Assembly (NCBI RefSeq): GCF_000003815.2
Contig: NC_049988.1
Span: forward strand, 735,679 to 799,678
DNA length: 64,000 nucleotides
Direction of reading: 5' to 3'
Source of the DNA: Branchiostoma floridae
Lineage: Eukaryota > Chordata > Leptocardii > Amphioxiformes > Branchiostomatidae
Shown: one piece after another, positions 34,346 through 43,935 of the stretch
Layout of the letters: each line of letters opens with the position of its first letter
How positions within the stretch are numbered: position 1 is the first letter of the stretch
Made by a program: the position numbers and the translations under genes
The notes under the pieces: model-generated
Seen by the model: only the letters and a program-made list of their open reading frames with translations
What the model was told of the DNA's origin: nothing
The model's database searches: none

Positions 34346-34974
34346 AATTGTAATGTATTGCCGTTATCTAACAGTCAGTAATCGACGGACAATGGGTGTG
34401 AAGTATTCCTCCCTACCTCTCGCGTGCAACCAGTTTATTGTTAATTAGTTACTCTGCATCTGAAAGAACGGACTTCATGGGCGCTGACCTCGCTAGAAAT
34501 CTAGTTCACGTGAATTAGAGACGAGTATACCGATCTAGACGTACGGAAGAAATTCAAAATAGCATGCGCTTGGGTTGAGTTTAGGACATTTATATGAAAC
34601 TAGGGGGGGCTACGAGGGGTGCGATTAGCCCGTAACTACCATTGGGTAATTGTCGACGGCGGTCAGTGACTTGCTAGCAGCCATCTGATTGGCCCTCGCT
34701 AGAAACCGCCAGAAATCTAGTGCATGTCAAATTGTGTACACGGGGGGGGGGGGGGATCAAAGGGATCGAGATCTTTGTGACACCTTTACCCAGCCCTAGT
34801 TCTGAATAATCATCAGGAATACGGTTAAGGAAAAGGGACTGTGAAAGGCTCCGGTCACATACATGTACATAGACAATTTAAGCCACACACAGCTCTAGGA
34901 ATTTCATACAGACTTCATACGTACTATCATCGCCGTACATAGCAGTCTTGGGACGCCGTGGTTTTTTCTATCAT
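34346..34974. other. Gene-free stretch
   Basis: No feature that I can name except a G-run at about 34743-34755. Nothing coding is seen. Confidence 0.5.
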
Positions 34975-35625
34975 TTATCTTTATCTTTATTCGTCAAATC
35001 AACATTGCAGAGCTACCCATGACTAGAAATACCTCTGAATATCGTTGATCTTACAGAAATGAATAAAATCATATTACATAATACCTATACAGTATGTAAG
35101 GCATGAACAGTACATAAACAGACAAAAACACTTAAGCATCAGTCAATGATTTGTTATATAGTCCGATGGTATAGTGTAGAAAGGAGTTGTGCAGTCTAGT
35201 GGTCCTTGCTTTTGGGACAGAGAATGAATGAATGAATGAGTTTATTGCTCAACAATCGCACAGGGTACAATGCATGGCAACCAATAACAACTAATAGCTA
35301 TACAGACAATAGTACTAAGAGGCTACATACAAAACAATAACAAAACATTATCGATAACAGTACAGTTATATATGAGTAATCTGTTCTCGCATTTGGAATA
35401 CATTATGAAGAAACTGGCCGACGTAGATGGATATATGAGTTGAACATGAGAGCTATATATTGAAAATATCGTTTTCTGCAGCAGTAAGAGATATGTGTGT
35501 TTTGGTTCTAATATTCTTAAACAATGTTTCTCTCTCTTTACTGTAGGTAGGACATTTCATAACAAAGTGGAATTCATCTTCTATATTTTCATGACATGTA
35601 GGACACAGTCTCTGATGCTACCTGA
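34975..35625 (-). mobile_element. Two LINE 3'-end remnants
   Basis: On the minus strand 35500-35620 encodes CPTCHENIEDEFHFVMKC, a C-x2-C-x7-H-x4-C knuckle typical of LINE ORF2 ends. Its 3' end runs to GAGCAATAAACTC and an ATTC repeat at about 35225. A second fragment at about 35220-34975 encodes a TRTTRLHNSFLYTIG-like ORF2 tail and ends in AATAAAGATAAAGATAA. Both are truncated relics; the first probably inserted beside or into the second. Confidence 0.75.
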
Positions 35626-35684
35626 ACTTCGCAGTGACCTCCCTGTGACCTCTGACCTGGTCACAAACGTTGTAGACCATCGTA

Positions 35685-35761
35685 GGTTTCCCTGGGATTG
35701 TCGTTGGTACGCTCAACTAACTAAGTTAGTTGAGCGTACCTACGACAATCCCAGGGAAACC
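35685..35761. repeat. Near-perfect 77-nt hairpin (37-bp arms, 3-nt loop)
   Basis: Pairing 35685 with 35761 inward gives 36 of 37 base pairs; the only mismatch is T35705/T35741. The loop is TAA at 35722-35724. No terminal duplication was seen and it does not code. Confidence 0.93.
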
Positions 35762-36812
35762 ATAAGTAAACGAAGCTATCGCAAAGATGAATAGAGCTGA
35801 AATGGACTTTGAACATGTTCAAAATTTCTCCATCGTACAATTTCTGTTACCCCTCTGGCAAGATTCACTACGACTAAGGCTAAACTTCCCATGTGTCAGA
35901 TCGCAGGTGATGCATACAATTATATTGTTTGATTTGGTAACTCATTTGCTACAAGAATGAGATGTACACTAGTCATTATCTATACGACTCAAAACAATCA
36001 TGGCGTTACCAAAGGACGTAACTTTTCCGTTAGCGGCGGCGTTCTTCAGACGAAATAAAACTTTAAGCACACCGCTCTGGATCTTAAAATCACAGAACTC
36101 AATTGTTACAACTAAAGTGGGGGAGGGGGGTCTTACAAAGGGGTGGATTTTACAAAAGCAGGCTGCCAGAAGAGTCAGTCCGCAAGACCGAAGATTATTC
36201 CTTCCGCACCTGCGCCTCGCTAATAAAACCCTATATTTGACAAACGTCCCTGAATGTTAGGATTATTTCCCTACAGCCAGCGTAGTTTGACAACTTCGAC
36301 CACGTTGTCATCACATTCTTCTAGAACGTTTTTCTTTTTTTAATTTCAACTAGCATACACACAAGATTGAGTAATAAAGTTGTTGATATTTTTAGAAATT
36401 CAAGATGGCGAGCGAGCGCGGCAGTAAGAAGCCTGAAAGATTTTAACCGTTAGCGGTTGACTGCTTAATAACGAGCTAATATGTGTAATAAAAAAGATGA
36501 TAAATTCACTGGAATGATTACACAAAGTCAAAGATCGTTTAACGCGTATAACAATGGCATTTTTCGAGCTATTTTGGTAAACAAAATATCCAGCCCCTCC
36601 CTCTCTGACTCGACTTCAGCTAGCAGACTAATCTGGTTCGGAAGGAACGAATCCATCAAATCACGTACGATTAACGCCCAATTGACGTAATTTGGGAATT
36701 TCCTTTCCATGGCAACCGCACAAAAATGTCATCTTGCCTTGAGACGTAATGATTTCCGCCAGCTCTGGGCGTTATAGGGCGTTATTGGAGAGAGGAAGTC
36801 TGCAGGGGAGCG
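35762..36812 (+). other. Upstream region of the LRR membrane-protein gene
   Basis: Likely promoter and 5' UTR of the gene starting at 36849. A 13-codon open frame with a strong start context (CAAGATGG) lies at 36405-36446, and CCATGGCAACC, an RFX-like half site, is at about 36708. No larger gene is visible. Confidence 0.4.
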
Positions 36813-36848
36813 GTGATACAGAAAATCCTTCCTCAGCAGAGACCACAC

Positions 36849-39800
36849 ATGGCTGAAAAATCCAACATGGAAGTTCGGAAAGTGATCGGGAATTTGGAAG
36901 CTGAAGATGAAGAAACCACCAGAACTCCATCGGTAAAAGTGAAGAAGAAACCGCCATTTCTACAGAAGGAGAGTGTGAGGAGTACAAGGCGGGTACAGGT
37001 ACAGGCGGGTCCGTCCTGTGGAGACGACGAGTTGGACAGACTTTATGCAACTAGGAAGACAGCAGGTACGGCGAAATTTTATCAACGCTATATTGATGTA
37101 AAATATATATTTATTGTTGCTCAAGCCATTTATAGTTTCCGATACACGACGATTTGTCTGCACTCATTTTTACACCGTCGCTACTACAGTTGTTTATTCA
37201 ACAGCCGGCGAATATTACTCTTTAGAACCCAATTAAAGTACAGAATACAGGATAGATGATGCAGTTATGTAAGAATATGCGTATGAATACAGATACATGT
37301 GATACTACCATTAATTTCAACTTATAGTTTTGACGTCGACATCATATAAGAAACAACAATTGCAAGAGAAATAGACACGCCTTTTCACTTTTTTTCAAAA
37401 TGTCCCTTTCAGTTTTTATTAATGGTAGCAGTTACAGTTTAAAACAGTGTTGAAAGCTGGTATCTCAAGTTAAGTTTGGAAAATTTTGAATGTCTCTGCG
37501 TAGTTAATTTCCAGTTAACAACGCACTAGATTTATCTCGTTGCATATACATACTAATAGACTAATAATGTGACGTCATTGTGTCTCACAAACAGGCTGAA
37601 ATTTTGCACATTTTCCGACCACAAACGATAATTGCCGATTTGCAACATCGTAACATCTCGCTGAATTTACCGGAAAATCCCGACAGCAAGCCTTCGTGTT
37701 TCTGTAACGAATCGGCTAACATAATGTCATGTACCACATATATTTGGAAATTATTCTTGAACTACGTTGGTAATATGCGAAAATCTTGTACTTATTATGT
37801 GCCCGGACACAAAAACTTACAAACATATTTTATGTGGCCCGGTGTAATTTCTTTGAGGTTCGACCATGTTTATAAACATGTACATGCACCTGCATCAACT
37901 TAAGTAAACGTGTAAACAATACAGGTTTGGGCAATACGTTCTTTGCAACACAGCCATAACGACAGTTCGGAGATTTCATACCCCAAGGAACTTTTTGGAA
38001 CCTTCGTACTAGGTTAATAACTTTGTTTTTCTAATTGATCATGCAACTTACACTGTAATTAACATAATTTATTTTATTCAAATCGGTTTTCTTAAGCAAA
38101 AATACATATATTCTCCTGGAGACGTCTTCTCGTTTCAAATTTGGCAAACTTTTATGCATAAATCCTATCATAAATTATGCAAATACCGTCTACATTTACA
38201 TAATCTATGCATTGTGGTGAACACTTTCGACAAAGGTGTCCCCCAAATGTCTCGAAGTCGTGATTGTGTACATGTTCCCAATTTCTATTTAATTCCTCAT
38301 TTCTATACAGTATTTCCACCTGCTGCTGTTCGACCGAAGGAGCCACCACCTCAGCCGGCCGATGTGCCCTGCCGCCCGCCGGACCCGCTCTACGTCAGGC
38401 GGGTGGGACAGAGGTTCTGGTCTACCAAGCGGATCCTCGACTGGCAGAGACAGGCACTGCGTGCAATGGAAGACCCAGAAGCACTTTTGAAGCCTGTTAG
38501 AGAATATGGGGAGGAGCCAAAATTGCAGAACGCTGAAAACGGAGAGAGCGATGCAAATCACGGACATCCCAAGAATTATGAAGAACACAAATATTTCCTG
38601 TACGATAAAAATCACGGACATTATGAGAACGATGAAGAACACAAATATTTCCAGTACGATAAAAATCATGGACATTACGAGAACGATGAAGAACACACTG
38701 CCAGGCATTACGAGAACGATGAAGAACACACTGCCAGGCATCACGACAATGGTAGACATCACGAGAACGATGAGGAAAATTCCAACTTATCCATGCACGT
38801 CTATGCCGATTTAGACCCAGACTTCCTGGCAGTACAAGACGCGATCCAAAATGCCTCAGCTCAGCCATTCTATGAGATGGACATCTCCCCTGCTGATGAA
38901 GAACAAGAACAGCCATTTTACAAGATGGACGTCACCGCTGCCAAAGACAAAGTGGAAGAAGAACAGCCTTTTTACGAGATGAAAGCTGCCTCAGCTGATG
39001 GGGAAAACGAACAACAGCCTTTCTACAAAATGGACGATAACCAGCTGGGCCAGCCAACACCAGATAACGTGTATGCAGATTTGGATGCTGAGTTTGTGGC
39101 AGCACAAGATGCAGTGTGCATGAGACACCGAGTCAGGGAAGACAGCAGGGGTGAGTAACAGGCATATACAAATCGTAATCCAATTTCCATAGTTAACGAG
39201 AAAATTGCCTAATCCCGCACTGCTCTATCATAGGACCCTTGCAACATTGAAAATTGATAGATATACATTATGCAAATAGACCTAATTTGTATGATTAATG
39301 AGTAAATGCTATACTCCCATTGTGGTAAATGACGGAAATTTCTTACTTGTGGCCTTTGCAAGTGAACTGGTGAACATCATTGCACATTACTTATGCTTGT
39401 TTGCATAAGTTATCAGAAAACGCTGTTACAGCCTTTGTTAAGAGATGTGCGTCTGTTATTTGGGTGGAGACGATCAACTAATATGATTTATGCAAATGAG
39501 GACCATATTTGCATAATGAATGACAAACGCACATACTACACCAGTTTTAGAGGTTGAAATAGATAAACAAGAGGGTAACATTCCACACTGTTCTTCTCTT
39601 ACATTGCAACTTGTTTGTTTCTCGACAGATGGCGCTGACCAGAGGTGCAGTCAGAACTGCCGTGAGTTCTGCAGGTCCCGTCCAGGGTGCGTGTTGGCTG
39701 TCTGTGTTGGTGTCATCATTGCCGTGACTGCTGCAACAGTGGTGGCCGTCATCTTCAACCAGCACAGCAGACTGAGATTCCACCACAACGAAAGCCCGGT

Positions 39801-41865
39801 GGTATGTTTTTTACATACTCATCAACAGAACCAGTTCACTGTTTGGAAATAGAAAAAGGTCGGTACCGTAATGTACCAGCCAACCTGAGGCGATGTCCTT
39901 CATGTAAGATGGTGTTGAAGATGAGCATCATTTTCTAATGACATGCCCTACATATAGCGTAGATGGACAAAAATTAATGGATATGATCACATGTAAATCT
40001 AGCACACCTTTACCAAAGACATGTACTTTCAATCTACCTATGCCATATCCAGACTGCATATCTTCGTATTTATGCCAATACATATGTAATGCTCTAAAAA
40101 GAGAGAATCTATTGTACAGTAACAGGCCGACTTGTTTAACTTGTGTATTACACAATGTCAATACGCCATTTATGTTCACATTCCTGAACTATACATGTAT
40201 GTAGTTATATACTGCCTTAGACGAGTATGATTGTATTAATTGACTTATTACTGTTGCCTTACAATTGTACCATGTACAAATGTCGCGCAATAAAGTTCAT
40301 TCACCCAAGGTTACGGTACAATAGAACACAGAAATGAGTGACAGAATTACTGAAAATTTACTGAATGTGATTTGTGATATCGCAATGAAATTGTTAATTG
40401 TTTATGTCTCTAAAATGTTTGTTTTTTTCTCGTTTCTAGCTGAACCATACAACACTTTCAACCGTCTCCACAACGCCGTGTGCACACCTGGTTGTGACGT
40501 CACCAGCTACTTCCGAGACATCAGGTAATAGATCGTTCCTGACGTCACTCCCCACGTGACTAAATTCCTCAATCTCATTGGCTAAACAGCTGAATCTGTA
40601 TGTTGTAACAACGTACGCTCTATTTATTTCTGCTATTTCTACTATCACAATAAACTAAACAATGTGATTCAAACAGGTCCATTTCAACGAAACGCTTCAA
40701 TTCTGTCTAAGCAACTGCGTGTAGCTCTCAACATTGGACACGAGCCAAACCACACTTGACTCACAATTCTTCACCTATTCTGTTACACCACCTCCTTTAT
40801 GTTGTCAAACTTAGTTTTTCAAGGTGGTAAAATGTTTTTCAACATTTTGCAGATTGGAGAACTGAGTGGACACTCTACATCAGAGAGTATTTCCAGCAGG
40901 ACAGTGATGCCGCCATGGGTTTGGAAGAGCGCTATCCTGACAATGAAGTTGTGATGGCCCTGCTGGAAGATCGGTTCTTCTGGCCCTGGGTGTGTCTGTA
41001 CTGGGAGCACAAAACCGCCCTCCCTCACACCATGTTAGATGCTGTAGCCTCCTGCATAGTGGATGGAACAGAAAGTACGTACATGGAGTCACACGGCTTC
41101 TCCACATAAATGGAATTCTTCTCTTCCATGCTTGGTGCATTGAAGGCACTGCCAAATATCACACAATCTTCCCAAAGCAGCGACAACAGGTACCTATCGT
41201 TGTCAGAACGTACTCTGTCTAACAATGATGTTGAGGCGTTGGTCAACCTTTTCCCATACCTGAAAGGACTGAAGGGGCTTTTCCTTCAAAACTGCGGACT
41301 GTCTGGGAAAGCAGCAGCCACGATAGCCGGACGGCTCCCTCTGCTGCGTACAGTGACAATCATATTTCTCAGCTCGAACAAGATCGGAGATGACGGGGTG
41401 GAGGCCATTTCAGAGGCCTTTCCTCACCTAAAGGCTCTCATGAGATTATATATCGCTAACAACTCGATAACAAATGTGGGAGGAAGAGCCATGGCCAAAA
41501 GGCTGGGTTACTTGCAGGAGCTACAGAGTCTCAACTTGAAGGACAATGAGCTGGCGCTCAGTCTCTCCTCACTGGCAAAGACGTTTGTCAACATGACACA
41601 ACTGCGATCTGTCCGCTTGTGGCCCATCACATGTAGGGCAGCCTCCTTCCGCATGGCGGCGCAACAGGTACAGGACGCCGTCCACAGGCTTGAGGGCCAA
41701 GTACGCAACACTCGGAACGTTTTGCTATATGATGGCTCAACTGGAAGCAGAGTTGGTACTTTGGGAATGGCGTGGAAAAGAGTAGAGCACGTTTTGACCA
41801 CTGGGGTTTACATATCAAAGGGACATATAAAGATGTCTTTAGAAATCAAGCTGTTAGAAGAGTAA
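36849..41865 (+). CDS. Novel single-pass membrane protein: tyrosine-motif tail, TM helix, RNI-type LRRs
   Basis: Six exons: 36849-37065, 38311-39150, 39629-39801, 40440-40524, 40853-41078, 41181-41865; phases join without error to 741 residues. An upstream in-frame ATG at 36813 would add 12. I do not recognise the family. Residues 1-352 have no signal peptide and are charged. HYENDEEH repeats have Tyr at about 177, 195 and 206. Four PFY(E/K)M motifs have Tyr at 260, 276, 294 and 311. VYADLD(P/A)(D/E)F is seen twice (Tyr 237 and 327). A Cys/Arg-rich stretch precedes one hydrophobic span, about 373-395. A Ser/Thr-rich linker and a WTLYIREYF to PWVCLYWEH segment follow. From about 515, about four 28-residue LRRs of the ribonuclease-inhibitor/NLR kind occur (LFLQNCGLSGKAA, IFLSSNKIGDDG, LYIANNSITNVG). 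YxN and YxxL are known SH2-docking forms, so signalling is inferred. The last intron is uncertain. Confidence 0.82.
39845..40310 (+). mobile_element. LINE 3'-end remnant inside an intron
   Basis: Encodes RRCPSCK, then after a one-base frame shift VEDEHHFLMTCPTYS, the Cys/His knuckle of a LINE ORF2 C-terminus. It ends at AATAAAGTTCATTC near 40305. It sits in the intron after the TM exon of the LRR membrane-protein gene. 5'-truncated and broken. Confidence 0.75.
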
Positions 41866-42068
41866 TCAAATGTATCATTGTAGACTTGGGCACGTGTGTA
41901 CGTCCAGGGTGACTCTTGACTGTTCATGTTGTCATAAAACACAACAAAATCCCTGTCATTGTATCACTAAAAGATGTGACATACGTGCTGGAAAGAATTT
42001 TTCAAACTTCCTATCATATTATGTATGGGGTGTCGTGAAACTGTGTATGTGTAAGATTTTGTATGAAT

Positions 42069-42074
42069 AATAAA
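42069..42074 (+). terminator. Poly(A) signal of the LRR membrane-protein gene
   Basis: AATAAA about 200 bp after the TAA at 41863-41865. It is the first canonical hexamer downstream and marks the likely transcript end. Confidence 0.55.
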
Positions 42075-42089
42075 CTATTTTATCAAAGT

Positions 42090-43306
42090 TCGTGTGTTGG
42101 ATCGGATCTGTACGTATTTGTGGCAAATGTAAACATAGTCTGGGTTGGAATATGTCAAAGATTCTAATTAGTTCGTAATCCATGGCAAAGGTATAGTATT
42201 ATTAAGTTAACATATTAAGTTTTTAACGTATCTGTTGAAAACCATTTTTTTCGGATTTTGTCGTATATAGCTGTGTCCGACGATCGGATATGTTTCGGAT
42301 TCTTTGTCGGATTCACCTGTTGGAGGTCAAATTTTCTGCAAATGCCAGGTTAATTATTTTTTTAGTGGTTGATAGGTCTTAGAACTGGGATTAAGTGATG
42401 TAGGCGTGGGCCCCCTAGCGACTTGTTTTGAAATGCAGGGCCGATTTTGTCGTACACTTTGAAAGAGAAAAATTCAGGAAAGGGTCGGCGGATTGTCATC
42501 ATATTTGGTCAACTATGTAGATACATCGAGTGATGATTCATATAATCAAATGCTAATGATGTTGATCAGGTGCTTATTCGCATAATTGATATGAAAAAGC
42601 TTTACAAATCCCCTGCATTATAGGGTAAGACTTGATTTCGGGAACACCAGATGCACTCATGTAGGTTATGAAAACAGACGTACATAAATAGGTTAAGTAA
42701 ACAGCTAGAGCAACCAAACATAGAAAATACCAGAATGTAACATTTGAGGAACCAACAAAATTCCTGGTTTGCAGTTTGTACTGTTGAATTATTGAGACAT
42801 AACACTTTGGCGTGTCCAGAAGCTCAGTTAACGCCGTGGTCAGGGGTGAGCTAGGAATATTTCCAATATTGATACATAAACACAGTGGAATTGATGAAAT
42901 ACTATACTGGCTTAGATTACATAGTCTTTCAAACTCGCAAAGAAAGCTTATAATACTTCTGTTGGTCATGCGCTACAACACGACTAGGCTGCCCATATGC
43001 AAGGCATGCCATGTAGACATGTGCACCGCTTCCAAACTGCCATGCACATAGATGTAAAAGTGGCACTGCCGTTAATGCCAATCAGTTTGGAAATATATTC
43101 AAGAACCGCCTGATAGACACGTTTCTCTCTGGCTGGAGACAAGAAAGTAAACAAGAAAGCTTCTAAAAAAAGCTGGCCAGTGCGTATTTTGGAAAAAGCC
43201 TGGATGTTAAACAAAATCACACGAAAAAAAGAGTTTTTAAACATCGAATTACTGAATTGGTCTTTCTTCTATTAAAAAAACACTACATGAGATTTGTCTA
43301 ACAAAG
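42090..43306. other. Intergenic DNA, 3' flank of two convergent genes
   Basis: The LRR gene (+) and the Kelch gene (-) converge here. Apart from the repeat at 42325-42530, no feature is recognised. Confidence 0.5.
42325..42530 (-). repeat. Inverted copy of the repeat at 33175-33365
   Basis: Reads GGAGGTCAAATTTTCTGCAA, ATGCCAGGTT, GTGGTTGATAGGT and AGGAAAGGGTCGGC. This is the reverse complement of 33175-33365 with about 20-25% differences by eye. Confidence 0.75.
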
Positions 43307-43378
43307 AAAAAAATTTAGCAAGTGGGGTTCGAACCTACGCTCTACGTACCGTGCTGTAGACCGCTCGGCAACGCTGGC
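43307..43378 (-). repeat. tRNA-like sequence with A-box, B-box and T-run
   Basis: The minus strand starts GCCAGCGTTGCCGAGCGGTC (Leu/Ser-type A-box). A perfect B-box (GGTTCGAACCC) follows, then TTTTTTT at 43313-43307, a Pol III terminator. It is only about 65 nt, a proper anticodon arm is not visible and the acceptor stem pairs over about 4 bp. A tRNA pseudogene or a SINE head is more likely than a working tRNA. Confidence 0.6.
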
Positions 43379-43592
43379 TCGATTACGCAATAGCACTTAT
43401 AGGAGGGCTATTTGGTTAAAGTGACCGATCCATGCATCCATGCATCCATTGAAAATGCATCCATTGAAAGACCCGCTTCTCCTGTCTCAAAGCCGGTGCT
43501 GACGCACTGGCAAAAAAAGAATTATGTCTTCAGAACAAATCTTTAAGAAATATCATAACAAGACTAAGTATAAGTTAAACGTTTAATCACCC

Positions 43593-43598
43593 TTTATT
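43593..43598 (-). terminator. Candidate poly(A) signal of the Kelch gene
   Basis: TTTATT on the plus strand is AATAAA on the coding strand, about 340 bp past the stop codon at 43936. Confidence 0.4.
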
Positions 43599-43935
43599 AA
43601 TTAGCTATTCAACCAAAATCTCGCATTCATTTGCATACAACAAGGATTTTGAGACCTCGTACTAGTACTAGTACTGATATAGTTTTTTAAACTTCATCTT
43701 GATATTCCAGCCCATCCCACTATATTAAAAGCTAAGAGCTACACCAGGCCTTACCACAACTCAGACAGTAGAAGATGTCCTCCCCATGAATTAATAGTCT
43801 CTTCGATGTAAAATCTGCCATATCTTATTGATGACAAGTCTCCAAGTTGAGATTAGGCTCCTGTCTGTTTTGGCGGACGGACAGTACCGCGCAATACCGA
43901 AAACATCCGTACAGCGCAAAACCGAAAACATAGTC

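Noticed and set aside
38289-38916. Long minus-strand frames of 139-157 residues
   Set aside because: They are antisense shadows of the repeat-coding exon of the LRR membrane-protein gene.
40440-40524. Alternative frame reading AEPYNTFNRLHNAVC
   Set aside because: The frame needed to join the TM exon (phase 0) and the next exon (phase 1) reads LNHTTLSTVST instead.
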